Below, piece by piece: positions 34,726 through 49,100 of a stretch of 64,000 nucleotides of DNA. The stretch is from Nematostella vectensis (lineage: Eukaryota > Cnidaria > Anthozoa > Actiniaria > Edwardsiidae). Every line of letters begins with the position of its first letter. Position 1 is the first letter of the stretch. The stretch is from positions 19,032,927-19,096,926 of the forward strand of contig NC_064034.1 in NCBI RefSeq assembly GCF_932526225.1. The letters are read 5' to 3'. Below the pieces are notes generated by a model. That model worked only from the letters and a program-made list of their open reading frames with translations, made no database searches and was not told where the DNA came from. A program made the translations under genes and the position numbers.

Positions 34726-35867
34726 GGTGCTCTAAGGAGTTAAACAAATTAACCACAATTATTCTCTGATATAACAGAAACCTCTGTTCCTTCGCTGGGC
34801 TAACGGTTGCGGTGAAAAAAGACTTTCTTCTTTATCACTTTTCCTCGCGACCGCAAGTAGCCCCACAAAACAGAGAAAAGAGGCCTATTTTCAAATAAAC
34901 AAACAAAAAACCACAATTAAAAAAATGTTGCCCCTTACTTAGAATGTTTGCTTTGGAAGAACTTCTCTGAGGATTTTCGAGTGAACTTCATGTGATTATG
35001 GCACTGTGGTAAAATATCTTTCTGTATTTATACCTATTTATGTCAGGAAAACATTATCATATTGGACAGGGCTATAGCCCAATTGTGCTTTTAAGCACAA
35101 AAGAGATTATCGCTAACTAGAAAAAAACAAAATAAAAGTCGTGTTCATCGCTGAAGAGCTAAAGGAAGGCATGTAGCTATCATCGACTAGCAAGGAATTA
35201 GCTGTCAAAAGTCCTATTCACTATTAAAAAGTTAAACTGTATGTAGAGAAAGCACTCTAGGCAAATAAATCTATCGCTGATGTACTGAAGGAAGTCTTTT
35301 TGCAAACATAAACACAGAAAAATGACAAAATTTATTAACACATTCGCTGATAAGGTGGACAAAGCATGTGCATCCAAAACGGGCACTTTAAGTTGTCAAA
35401 AGCGCCAAAAATGGACGTTCAAAAGCGGACGTTCAAAAACGGAATTTCAAAATAGGTCGGTTGATCTGGCGGTGTCCATGGTGTTTTCGTGAGCTTTACT
35501 TAATGCAGGGGGATTTCTGCCAGTACGCCATCATTTCGTCATTTGTGCGTTGCCCAACTCTTCATTTGTCATTCTCCATTCACCAACTTTCTGTTGAAGA
35601 CACTTGCGGGGCACCCTTTGTTGGGAAGTCACTCGTAAACAATACCAGAAAACGCTGCTCTAAACACAGGGAAGTCAAGAGCCGTGCACGGGGACACCTG
35701 GATCCGAGGCGGATAATCGAGCGACACAGGGTGGAAATACTAAACTTTTTTGTAGGTCAACTGTGTAAACGAGAAGGCGTACTCATCGAGATATAACTCA
35801 GGTTATTCTTACCCAGAACGGAACCATTCTGATTCAAAATCAATAAATCACAAAAATATGCTTACAG

Positions 35868-36005
35868 CTAAGTAATCGTCGTCTGTGTTCCCGTGCACGA
35901 CTTTCCCTTGTTAAGATCTCCTGTACGACAAAATACCACATGCATCCACGAGGAATGCCTTGAAGAAAAGATTCAATCTCTAATACAATTATAAAATAAA
36001 CATAC
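35868..36005 (-). pseudogene. Relic copy of the EF-hand gene (exon 3 / intron 2)
   Basis: Bases 35921-36005 align closely with 33571-33656, the intron beside exon 3 of the EF-hand gene (shared words include ACATGCATC, CGAGGAA and AATACAATT). The adjacent 53 bp keep the acceptor and the phase (2 + 17 codons) and read GDLNKGKSCTGTQTTIT, then stop, so only weak resemblance to the EF-hand exon remains. No other exon of the copy was found. I read this as a decayed tandem duplicate; a live short paralogue cannot be excluded. Confidence 0.6.
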
Positions 36006-38810
36006 CATTTAACTTGCTGTTATATAATTTTGCCGGCCCACCCCCAATCCTCCTGTACGTTTTGACCAGTCCCTAACGTGTGCCCTGTTCACCCATTTAA
36101 AGTGCAAAAAATATCAAACCCCATGCATATCTTCATAGGTAACTAAGGATGGCCTTTTGTCCAGATGAAACCCTATTTCTTACCAAATAGTCAGTTCTTC
36201 AAATATGACGTGTGTATTGACTTCTTATTAAATCTCTGTGGAGTCACACGAGCTAACAGCACCCCCCCCCTCCCCCTCCAATAATTCTGGGCCTGCTACG
36301 GCTTTGCAATTAAAACACTTCTTGACGTAACTCCTTATAAAAAAAAATCTTATTAAAGTGAATTTGATTGTTTAGATTTCCAAACATGGTAATTAGGTTG
36401 AGATGATTCCTCTAACAGCATCGGGAAGCAACTTGAATAGGAAAATATCAAACAAACAAAACAATCAAAACCTTCCTATCGAGTTGATGTAATTAAAGCA
36501 GCTTTTTAAAAAAGAACAGGATTTCCTTGCGGAAAAACACGCCTATAAGAAAACAAACAAATTTAGGCGAAAAAAGGAAAAAAATGTTCATTGTCACGCC
36601 AAGTTTGTAATTTGTAAGCTTTTCGCTTTCTGCTGTTTTTGACTTAATAATCGACAGAGTGAGCCATCGCCGGAGTTTGGCTAATATAGGGCTTGAATGG
36701 GAAGGCGGTTGCAGGAAGACGTTGTGTGAACACATTGCACCTTATACCTAGTTCTAGAATATACAAGTACATTTGCCATGAGCTTGGTTTCGCGTTGCTA
36801 ACAAGGCAATAGGCCAACGAAAAACACAACCTATTCAAAAGCACAGCATGAGCACTCCATCTGCCCTTAGGGAAACAAGCCGTTCACGTGCATCGAGCAG
36901 TGCAATAATAAGTATATATCATGCCCTCACAGACAATGAAACTAGTAAAAATAGATTTTATAATAAATATACAAAGTTTTGCGATATAAGCAAGTTAAAC
37001 GTGATAAAAGGTTATATATAAGATTGTTTATATTTTATGGCGGGAAGTCGCTTATGACTGGTGGGTTTGCAGCCATCGCGAGGTCTCTCCTAAACACAAG
37101 TTGTTCTAGTCTTTTCTACGCTACACGGGCGACGTCCCCTTTACTCATTTAATGTAGATTTGTTGACCATGTAACCATTGGATTCCTGAATAAATTTATC
37201 GTTTACGTCTGGTAACAATGTGGCAACAGCAAGAGTGATGTAAGGACTATATTTTACTGAAAGTTTAGTGGGAAGATCTAAGCTTAGATCTTCTCCGATG
37301 CTGTTGCGTCTAAGAGCATATAACGTATAATGCTATACAAATTAGCTGAAATAATTGCTGAACCTTTGCTGAACACGGCCAACACTAAGCATTGTCTAAG
37401 GCTTATCTTTGCGGTGTTCCTACACAACTTAAAGAAAGTGATCGTTGCAAAGTGTGAAATTGAATGAATACCTGAAGAAGACGATAAGGTAAGATGACAT
37501 TGAATTTTTAGTCCAATTTATAATGCATTGATGACATTAACAATAAGTCGCATGGGTGCTTGAACTGTATGCGATCTCAATCGATGGATTATTCTTATAT
37601 TGTTTCGAATACAGTAGAAAAAAACTTGTTTGGTGTTCAAGGTTCAGTGTTTTTTTTAATTGATTTTTTTTCTATTTGCCATTAACTTCCGTTAGCCCAA
37701 GGTGCTTAAAGTTGAAGAGGCTGCCATGACCACGGTGATACTGATTCCTAACAGCCTTAATTCCCCAGTTCCATATTGGATTGTTCTCAGTTCCTAATCG
37801 GGGTCAGAGCGGTTCTTCACAAATGCAAAAATGATGAAATACCTATTTTCCCAGTAAAATCAGCTAGGATCGCTAAATATTCCATGGAAATGTACGTCTA
37901 TTATGATCGCCTTGAATGTTTCGCACTAGTGATGCTTCCTATTGAAACTTAGTAGGATCAAAAAACGCTAACGCTAGAAATGTCAGTTCCACAAAGGCGT
38001 ATAACATGCTTTTTCAACACTGTGTTGATTTATAGCATGAGTATGAACCAACAAGATTTAGGAACTAGGATAACTGCGGTGTTACTATGCCATAATAAAA
38101 ATCGATTAATATCCAGTACCATCTTTCCTTCTGTAAACAGAAGGAAACGTTAAAAAAGACAAATCTTACTTCCGATCTTCATGTTTTCATTCAAGGCAAA
38201 GAAAAAATATATTTCCATTGGCACCCAACCTTCAATCCACGCTTTTAATGGTTGCTATAGCGAAAGGAAATTACCATAGTGTGTTTGAAACACTTGACAA
38301 AATACAAAGGAAAGCTAGGCTCAACAACTTGAATGGCGCAAAAACTTGTCGATGGGTCCAATTTAACCCTTATACTTATAAGATATATGCGATAGTTAGG
38401 GTCTACTTGGAGACATAACACGCGTTTGTCCCCTTTGCAGTCTGCACGTCTGTATGTCTGCACTTCACCTGAGCGAGCCTACCAGTATTAGTTGGACACA
38501 CCAGACACACATCAGGGTATTTTTAAAAAGCGACTTTATTCAAGATCCCGAATCAGGCTATACTGCTAGCCTTTTTGTGTCAAAACTGTCAGAGTTTTAA
38601 AAGTTACATTATTCATATAAAATAGTAAATATATTCGTGCTTGAAATATCAAGACAATATTGAACCGTCGATATTGACTGCTTTTAAGCGTGCCAAACTA
38701 GGCCCTTGAACACACCCACTTCTGCTAGACCATTATCAATTAACGAAAAAGCTTTCTGAAAGCTAGCCTCCCGTTAGGCTACACGTTTGCTGCTAGCTTC
38801 TTCATTAAAG

Positions 38811-39510
38811 GTTAGTTCTTCCTTGGACGCAATAGCAAACGCAAGAGAACAGAACTGCTTGTTTTTCCTGCGCTTGCACATAACGTTTGACTGAATCTCA
38901 CTTGTGTTGCGCTTGCGCACAATGTTTGGCTGAGTCGGACTTGTGTTGCGCTTGCGCTTGTGTTTGACTAATTCTCACTTGTGTTGCGCTTGCTCTTATG
39001 TTTGGCTGAGTCTCACTTGTGTTGCGCTTGCGCTTGTGTTTGACTAATTCTCACTTGTGTTGCGCTTGCTCTTATATTTGGCTGATTCTCGCTTGTGTTG
39101 CGCTAGTATTTGTTTGACTGATTCTCACTTGTTTTGCACTTGCACTTGTGTTTGACTGATTCTCAATTGTTTTGCGCTTGCATTTGTATTTGACTGATTC
39201 TCACTTGCGTTGCACTTGCACTTGTGTTTGACTGATTCTCACTTGTGTTGCGCTTGCATTGTTCGACTGATTCTCACTTGTGTTGCGCTAGCATTTTGTT
39301 TGACTGATTCTCACTTGTGTTGCGCTTGCACTTGTCTTTGACTGATTCTCACTTTTGTTGCGCTTGCATTTGTATTTGACTGATTCTCACTTGTGTTGCG
39401 CTTGCATTTGTATTTGACTGATTCTCACTTGTGTTGCGCTTGCATTTGTGTTTGACTGATTTTCACTTGTGTTGTAGTGTCGTGCTTGCGCTGACATCCT
39501 AGTAACATAA
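38811..39510. repeat. Minisatellite grown inside a MITE-like element
   Basis: The outer ends (TTCCTTGGACGCAATAGC at left, TGACATCCTAGTAACATAA at right) and the early interior resemble the reverse complement of the element at 4535-4680. Between them, 38886-39480 holds about fifteen tandem copies of a 37-41 bp unit centred on TTCTCACTTGTGTTGCGCTT followed by GCATTTGTGTTTGACTGA. Units vary in length and sequence. Confidence 0.8.
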
Positions 39511-42500
39511 CGCATGTTGTAAACGTACTCAAAATACTCTGTTCCTATTCTTGTAGACCTTTTTCAAAAGCTACATTTACCAAAAGGTCAAGCTTAGAAT
39601 TCCATGATGCTCCACTTGAATATGCCGCACAATGAATCCAAAGGGTGATCTGACTAAAGCAACGTATTGAACGGATTAGGAAAGTCCAACCGGAAATTAA
39701 AACACTCCTTTTTACGTATATTCACACCTAAATCAATATACGAAAATAAGTAAGCATTGTTGGAGAACGATGTACTCCTCTAAACTGAAAAAGAAAATGG
39801 TTTCTGTTTTGCTGATAAACATAATTGGAAACTTTTAATTAGCTTAATTAATAAATACAGAGGCATGCAGCGCTGTATAAAAAAACACTACAAATAGATG
39901 AGACTTTACTTTACAGCCTACACTTGCTTACTCTAGTGGCTCGCACGATCATGTGACATTAACCAAATCCTGAGTAATTACAGTACGGAAAGCTTTAAAA
40001 AGCGTAACTTCAAAATAAAGGGTGTAAAGCTTTTAATCACCCAATGGCAAACACCTCATTGTACACGTATACCATTTAAAGAAGTAATCTCAGGGATAAC
40101 GGTAGAGGGATAATAGGCATTCGTCCTTGCAAATAAAACAAGACAAGTGTGTAGCGAATACAGAGGTCCATCAAGCGATAATAGCAATGACCTCAGTTTA
40201 TGATGAGACCTAGTACGCGGTCATCATAGATTGATCTCACAGTTAAGCAACACAGAAGAAACCAGAGCAGACAGTCAGCCTTAAGTAGTGTCTTTTTTAA
40301 GTAAACAGTGCGTGGCCCGGGTTATACAGCAGACTATCAAAGACGTCAAATATGCAAATCAGAAGTCTGCTCGCATAATGCCAGCACGACATAAGCGTAT
40401 TAGGTGACTTTAGACCACTAAGCGCCTTTTTTATAAGCTAACTGATCACAGGCGAGCGAGGCAAAGGTATGGCGCTGATCTGCAACAGTTGACACTTGGA
40501 GAAGGTAAGAACTTTAATGGCGCTTTCATTGCAAAAAGCAGACGTCATGTGAACAATTCACAGACGCAAACAAAAAAGCAAAACATTTCTCCAACATTCC
40601 GACACTGATTTTGAGTGAGGTTTTCTACTTGAAATGACATTTTTTTAAATTGAAACGACCGAGGTTGATTTATAGAGGGTTTATTATGTTCATTAAGTAA
40701 TCCAGTAATTGAGGGTCCATGACAGAATAAACCATTTAGGTAGAAAGCATGCCATTTTTTTATTAAAATGTACTTAAGTGTGGGTTTGTTTAGTTTACAA
40801 ACTTTAAAAAATCGTAATCGAAAATTTCGGTTTTCTTTTGAGCTACATACACGCTTGAATGACAAATTAATAGTAGACTAGTATTTTCTTTGTTTCCTTA
40901 CTTGCTTTGAAGGTGTAGCCCAAAGGGTTATTTTACAAAATGAAGCACGCTTTAGTATATAACGTAAAGAATTTATGAACAATTTGCTTTTACCATTTTA
41001 CTGTTAGTACGACGAATAGAGTCTAACTTTACAGCGAGACAGCATTATTAGAATTCTATCTTATTGTTGTTTAGAAAAATGCCTCCAAGCAATTGTAAAT
41101 GTTTAATAACAGCGTAGCTTCCATTTTGCTTCCATTTGTTTGCTCAACAAGAGGACTCAAGAGGCCGAAGTTATTACGCATGGCAAAAAGACGAGTTTAT
41201 AATACTATCGTAAATTCGTGATAAGTTTGAGAAGCTAAAATCGGTCGGATGTGTATTTTTTTTATTTTTGCGGGCAGCTGATCAAAGGTAACTAGCTTAA
41301 CTCCTTGCTAATCTTAGAAGAGTATCACAATAGCTGGCGTTTGCAAAATGGAGCTATAAATCTCAGGTTTTGCTCTTGTCAGCTTTTGGCTGGATTAAAG
41401 ATAAGATAATGCCATTTCGAGTAGCTAAAAGTAGACTCAGTATTTTATGACAGGGTTGAGTTTTTGAAGTTACAAAAAATGCCTTTTTCTTTCTTTTCCC
41501 GCAACGGTGTGCGGCGGTTATCAATCCGAATAAATAGGCAATGTGTTTTGAATTGATTCTTTAAAGTGATTTAGAGAATGGAGGCGAAAAGGATCCCACA
41601 GTTTACTCTCTTCGCCATGGTGATAGCTGGTGTTGATATGTCAGTTTAACTCAATAACGGCATCTGTCTATGCCAAATAGATGCAGTCCAGCGCAAATAA
41701 ATTATTAATCCCATTAAAACTGAACCTTGAAAATTGCCATAACCTATTAGTTATAATTATCCGTTTAATAGGATCAATATATGTGATTAAAAATGTTAAC
41801 CTAAGAAGAAAAAGGCAATTATCTGTTTTGTTGTTTACTTATTTCTGTGGAGATTAGGTAAGATTGTGAGCGCAAATAGATTGGATTAGCACACTGCGTT
41901 TTATCGGAAAGTGTTTAAACAGGTCTTTCATTTGCTCCGCAAGATAACCAGCGAGTAGGGCAGGCTTGTGTTCAGATCCATGCTACTGAGTAAGCCAACG
42001 AGTTAGCCGTTATACACCTGTGCAAATAGCGGACAATTCCAGGAACCTGGGATCTCTATAAGAATCCATTAAAAAATATATAAAATATAAGAAAAATACT
42101 TTGCCACAATTTTACACAAGCATAAAGTAACACATTTGGCAGTACGGGTAGGGAACACGAGTTGGGAAAATGAGTGATTTCACTTGCCATATCCTGCTTT
42201 CCAAACTCAAGCTAATGTACTTATCAGAACGTGACGTGCAATTGACAACATAACCGCACACAAACATACTTCACGTTCCTGCCTTTTACGCGTCATTCCT
42301 GCCGCCCCATTTCAATCACTACCTCAGAAAATGACGAAAAGCTATAGTTTTACATGATATGAGGCAAGCACTGACCATAAGCAAACACTGTCTTCCTTAT
42401 CGCCATTGGAACAGAACAGTCTATAACGCGCCTGTCTTTGAACAGAGGGTAAACCGGTCTAGCCGCGCTTTCATCACGCAAAAGGAAATACCTTTTTACC

Positions 42501-43154
42501 TCTGTGTAAACCTTGGGAGTTAATCCGACATACGAAGAACAGCTTAATTGCAAACCTCTTCAACTCAATTATATTAAATAACGCGGATTATGTGCAGCGA
42601 ATTGTGTGGAGTCTCCAAAGAAAAATCTTTATATTTGGTCGGATCTTCTCAAAGGCATCCAGTCTTTATCAGTAAAATTATTCGCCAATGTATTATTAGT
42701 GCAGTCAATTGTTTTTTTCTAGATTGACAAGAAATCATTGATTGGCCAATACTGTTTGACTGACAATGCAGAACTGAGCAAACAAGTAAAGCCAGTATCG
42801 GATTTTGGATCGTATACAAAGAATGCTTTGGATCTGGCTGTAAAGAAACCAGCTCAAAAAAGACACCTCGTCTTTAATGTTTAATTGGGATAAATGGTTA
42901 GTGTAGTACAATAGTGCAATGGTTAGGACAGTGGTGCCTTAACTTTATTTGAAGAAAGTTTCATTTTGGAATTAATCTTATAAAAACGAATACTCGAAGA
43001 AAAAGAAAAAGAAAGAAAAAGAAGCAAAAGCTTCATTCAATCTCATCATCTTAACCTGTTAGGCAACACGTTCACGAGGATGTGGTCCACCTGCCCTACC
43101 ACAGCCTATATAACACTTTCCTTTCCTTTGCCGCTTTCAGACTGAGCAACAGAG

Positions 43155-46100
43155 ATGACGTCACTGCGAACAATTTTCCTGATTTGCACGATTGTCACCG
43201 TTGTCATGGCAGCAGACAAGCCTCTGTACATCGGAGGGCTTTTCGACTTGAGTACTAAGCACGGGTACGGAGCGCTTCCCGCAGCGGAAATGGCGATAGA
43301 GGAGATCAACAGTAACGCTGGCATCCTATCCGGATACTCTCTCAACCTGCTGGTCAATTCTACAGAGGTAAGATGATGATCACTGCTGTACTTCCTAGGA
43401 TTGGGTTCGGGCCAAGCAATACACCTGATACACAACTAGCCTGCGTAGCTGGCGGATATGTCATGTTTCAGAGGAGTTTTCTATCCCAGAATACGCGAAC
43501 TCGTTCGTAGTTTGTTTGCTTGTTTGTTTTTGAATGGTCGCGCGAGAGGGCTGAGACTAGTGTAAAGGGCCGCCCGGAATAACCATTCGTATTCCTAGAG
43601 CTCCTAGTTCACGCTGACACACAATAACGGTGGAGCTCTGTGGAGCTCTGGGAACGAGATCCGGGCCCCTTATTACACTAGCCCCAGCTCTCTTTCAAAA
43701 AGTTTACAAAATAAAACTACGAACGAGTTCGGGTTTTCTCGGATAGGAAACTGCTCTGAAACTCAACATAACCGCCAGTTACGCAGGCTAGTTGCGCACG
43801 TGTGCTCGACAGGAATATAATCTTAAGTATTCAATATTATCAATTATTGTTCTCCATATGAATAGTCTTGCTTATCCTACTTTTTTAGAGCTTAACTTTT
43901 TTCTAGATCAATAATAACAATTTGTGTTACCTGGCAGGGCGGTCTTGGGTTGGGCCAGTCAGTGTTTCAGGATTACCTAAACAAACCGCCAAATAAGGTG
44001 ATGCTACTGGGGCCGCTAGACGACACGCATGCCAGAGCGAGCGCCTCCTACGCTGCTTTACCCGCCTACCGACTACTCACGGTAAGTAACCGAGCACTAA
44101 CCGAGCGCCTGGAAGACCATCATTCGGCCAACCAGAGGTAAAAATTTTTTTCCGCATGACCGCGAAACGACACCGAGTGGCGTGAGTCATTTTGTAAATA
44201 TGAGCTATCCGCATTCTGGACTTACAATGTAACATTGATAACTTCCGGACAAGTGAATGCTTAGAAGTGTTATTTGCTGATGTTGAGGGTAAACGATATC
44301 TACTGCTTCTTAACTTCGGGAATTTCCAGGAAAAAGGAAGCGAGCGGTGTAGAGGAAAACAGCAAGATGATGATGACGATAAAAGCATTTACCGAGACAT
44401 TATCAGAAATATCACATGCTATTTTACTATTACTACTTTGTTGTATAAAATACCCGGACGTAAAACTAACGTAAACAAACTAACATAAGGGCAAAAAAAC
44501 TTTCGGACACCTTTTTGTCCGTTATTGTCAAATCGGTAATTGGTCAGCTAGTACAAGGCTTTGCTCGTCTTTACTTCTTACGGTATGCTCGCTGGGTTTC
44601 AGTCAAAAGTCAGGCAATAACTTAAACGTTTAACGTTGCAGTTCTCGTACGGGACGTCCGACCTGGAGCTGGCCGAAGACAGGAAAACCTACCCCTACTT
44701 TTTCCGTACCTTTCCTTCAAGGTCAGAATACAGTCTGCCAATGATAGGGATGCTGAAGGCTTACAACTGGAATGTGGTCGGCATCGTCTACGGGGATTCG
44801 CTCATGGACTTTAAGGTAAGAAATCGGATGAGGGTTTCAGACAGGGAAGTGTTGGCGGAGAATGCTGTTAGGAGCTCCAAGAAGACATGGGCTGACATGG
44901 TAAAATATTATACTGCTAACAGGTGCTGCACGTTAAGAGGCAGCAATGGGGTTGACATAGCGAAAATATCATTAGAGAATGTCGATCACCCACCCCTTTG
45001 TTATTGTTTATCATTAAATATACAGCGGTCTATTTGCAAGTAAATTTCAGAATAACAATCTACGAATGTAGTCTGGATGGATGCTTTGTGTGACTAAGCG
45101 GGAGTATAAAATGGCGGCGTGATTGGCCTTCTTTAAAGCTTAAGTTAAGATGAGAAGACTAGGAAGAATTGGATTTTACATAGGGAGCATTTCTACCTAA
45201 TAATACTTGTTTCACCGCTGTTCCCCACAGAGAAGGGGTAAACACTGGAGAATGTTGCGTTACTTGTTTTACTCAGTCATATTATATGTAGGCAAGTTAG
45301 CCCAATGCTTGTCGGCTTCCTCAAAGCTGATAACATTATTAGTAGGATGAACTAGCCTGCGTATATGGCGGTTTTGTTGGATAAAAAAACTAGCGAATGA
45401 AACAATGAGCGATTTCGCGAACTGCTCTGAAACCCAACAACACCGCCAGCTACTCGGTCTATCGGCAGAACATGAGGCACACACTAAAGGCTCACGGGGG
45501 GCTCACTGTACTTTTCCAGATAATGCAACAGCTGCGTACACGCGTGCAAGCGGAGGGGATCTCGGTACTAGCGGAGGTCCAGTTACAGGCCAGTGACCCG
45601 GGACGGCCAGTACGCACATTCAAGGTATTGCAATTCCTAGATTATTGTCGAATCCGTTGTATCGCGACCCGCGTTTTTAAAACACGATTTGCTTTGGTTT
45701 TCTGTTCCGTCAGTAAAACCATTCTGAGCCAATCAGAGTTTCGCTTTGTGCACTTCCCTGGCCATCACCTGGACGAAAACCAGACAGTGTCGCGACAGAA
45801 AGCCAGGCAACTGCACTAGGCGAGAGATGGCAAGAATCTGATTGGCTAAGAATAATTTGACTGGCGGAATAGAAAATCACAAAAAACAAAAACAAATCGA
45901 TGTTTTGAGAATGCGGCGTCGCGATACAACGGATTCGACAGTAAACTATTAGAGGTCAAGTACCAAAACGCAAGGTATAGCAGTAAAATATACAGATCAA
46001 ACCATTATGTGGCCGCCAACGAACAGTAGCCCGGTGTACACTGGTGACATAACGACGTAAACGCGCGCTGTTTTATGTTCTCGTGTTCAAGTGTGTACAT

Positions 46101-49100
46101 CCACGACATCACAACATATCAAACATCCACATAAGACATGGACAAAACGTTATGTTGTTATGTCGCCAATGTGCACCCTTTATCCAGAAAATTAATTTTA
46201 TAAACATAGTCCAAAGGTTGACCATGGAAGGCTATTTGAATGGAAGCGTGTACAAGACTGCCCTGAAGAAGTCGAATTAAAAACGAAAATTTGGCAGTGT
46301 CGAATACCAGTTTTTGTTGTATTGTATTTATTCTTTTGGTTTACGAACTCGACTATTTGGGCCTTTTGAATTGATTTGAATAAAAACGAGGATGTAATAA
46401 GACTTGCTGAATAAATAGAGGAAGACGATAATGAGGTCTTCTTCCTAGTTGGATAATTTTGACTTTTTCCTCTCACAGGAAAAAGATGTGCATGTCATCC
46501 TAGCATTGATCCCTTTGGGAGCAGCGGCAAGAAAGATGTTTTGCCAGGTAAGAAGATGAAACCTAGTCATATTTGAGAAAATAATCCAGATAACAAATGA
46601 AGTTAATACAATAATCCAGTATAATTAAAGTGTTTAGTTTTAGGTATAATAAAATCGTAACCCCAAAGGCTTGGTGTGCAAATCGGTGCGAGGGACGCAA
46701 GTGCGCGAGCAAGAAAGAAACTAAACATTCCTTTCTCTAATACCTCTCCGCCTGCGACTACTTCGTGCTGATTTCCTCATGAGCGTGAGTTAGCTTAGAC
46801 GAAACAGTAACCCATATTCGGCTTACAAGGAGAACATGTGCGGCCCACACTATGTGTTATTGTAGGTATAACTATAACTATCTCTAATACACTTGTAGGC
46901 TTACAAGGAGACTTGTACGGCCAATACTATGTGCAATTATAGATAAGTGTAACCCTAATCCCTCGCAGGCTTACAAGGAGAAAATGTACGGCCCACACTA
47001 TGTGTGGATACTTCAGGACGGTAGCAGTAATGGTTGGTGGAGACCGTCGAGTGGAGAGGATATAGGAGGGTGTGCGGGCGTCGAGATGGACTGCCAACTA
47101 CAAAACTCCTTCTACCTTAAATCCGCGGAGAACTCGGCCCATGCTGGCATGGTGTTTCAGCACTCGGGCAAGGTAAAAGCTTGAAAATAATCTTGTCTGC
47201 AATGATAAGTATTCCAAACTGGTCGCCGTGCTGAGGCGAACGGTTCAACGACTTTCCAAGTGCCACTTTCCATTTTTAAGTCCATTTTCCTGAGCTCTTT
47301 TACAGTCTAAAGACGACCATTCTTTAATATCCTTTATCAAATAAGAAATGCTAAAATGATCTATCTTTTAAGATATCTTGCACAGCTTTAAGCCTGGTGT
47401 CTGACACACTCGATACAAATACAGTTATTTTTCAGGCAACACAAGTAGAACGATAATTAGTGCATCAATTATACTAATACTGATTTTATCGATTATTATC
47501 ATATTTCAACAGAATGCATCCACGATCCTGAATGAGTATTACTCCAGAGTGGACTATGTTAACAGCACCCAAAACTTGACCGATACAACTAACAGGACGT
47601 CTTACGCTCTTTACGCCTATGATGCTGTATGGGCTATTGCGCATGTGCTGAACAACTCCCGCGCGCAGCTAGAAGCCTGGGGCAAGCCGCTAGAGAATAT
47701 AACATACGGGGACCAGCAAGTGGCCGACTTGTTCAACACCGAAGCCCTGAAATTGGACTTCAGATCCCCAAACATGGTGAGTTACAGCGTACATGCTCTA
47801 TATCAAAAAAATATATGTAAATTATTAGATGAAATATAAATAAAAATTATTAACTTGTTTAAATTTTATTTCCCGAGAAAGGAGACAAAACGTTTCTTAT
47901 GTCTTTATGTCTATTTTCAGGGAAACGTCAAGTTTTGCAAGAATGGAAATCGAAGATTCGATGTGAATTTTGAGGAGTTAGTGATAAGTGGTAAGTGCAA
48001 TTCTCAACAGTTGGGACTTTGCTTTGGTTATTAATGGCTTATTGTCCTCTAGGCGGAAGTATGAGTACTGTAAAGGCTGCGGACTTCGATGTCAGTAAAA
48101 CATCTGACTGTGATGTTTTGGGCAATCGTTACTCGGCCGCTAGCTCCATCAACTGGCTCGGTAAGAGATAACAAATGATGGTTATGGTGGCTGCGACAAC
48201 TCCCCTTGTCTGTCGCGCCCTTAAGAAAGCTGGAAACCCTTTATCATTTAATCGCAGATGATATAACGCTCAACTTTGACAAAAAAGGAAACCACTTTAA
48301 ACTAAATGAACGAGAAAGATTATCATCATAGTCACTTTTACTCCACTTTAAGTAGATTATCATAATATAACTTCTGTCATCCCTTGGATAACAGGAGACA
48401 ACGTAGCTTGATATATGCAATCAATGCAGGCGCGTACACAGGGGGCGCGCGCGCACCCCCCTTGGTGGCTAAAAAGTGGGTCATTTCTTATTAAGGAATC
48501 TTCAAATATTTTCCATATGATACATATGACTGCGCATCCACAAAAGCAAATCCCTGGTACGCGCCTGCAATGAGAAGGAAGTATAACATTGAACTACCAT
48601 GAGCGTAGCTAGTCTGCTCCGTAAGGCCAGTTGAAACAAATGTCCCGTTTAATACCATTCGTCGTAATCAGCGTACCTTCTAAAACATCATAACACAATG
48701 ATAACATGCCAATAAATTATACACTAATGTTCAATGTTTGCTAATGGCAATCCTGTCAGCTGGGGTCCCGTACCGTAAGACAGCAGTGACGTATGGTACA
48801 CGCTACATCTACCGCGCCCTGTTTGGCGCTCTCGTGTTTCTGGCCTGCCTGGGGATCATCTATGCCATCGTCTGCTACCTGGTCGTCCTTATTAACATGA
48901 AAGACAGGTACTTATACCTACACGCGATAAAGATAAACTAATTTTTATAATTTTTTTAAGAAATCTGCGAATTCTCCCTTTCAAGCGTCAGTCAAAAGCC
49001 ATGCACTGTTATCATTGGCCTTACTTTCTCTGGCTTCCAATTAAGCCATCTTACTGTAATGCGTTTACCAATCAAAGAATAGAAAACGTTTATAAATTCA

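Larger units (their letters stand above)
34726..43154. other. 8.4-kb region with no recognisable gene
   Basis: No spliceable set of conserved exons was found on either strand. An open frame at 35461-35796 (+) has no recognisable domain and no obvious splice partners, so I do not call it. Contents that can be supported are a relic of the EF-hand gene (35868-36005) and a large minisatellite (38811-39510). The rest is AT-rich single-copy-looking DNA and may include distal regulatory sequence of the GABA-B-like gene. Confidence 0.55.

Noticed and set aside
35461..35796. 111-residue plus-strand frame
   Set aside because: No recognisable domain, signal peptide or splice partners, and nothing to distinguish it from chance.
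38811..39510. CRISPR-like array (short repeats at near-regular spacing)
   Set aside because: There is no unique spacer content; units are continuous tandem repeats in a eukaryotic intergenic region.
45405..45519. Open frame leading into GABA-B-like exon 4
   Set aside because: These bases belong to a MITE fragment, and a strong acceptor at 45519 gives the length expected from family alignment.
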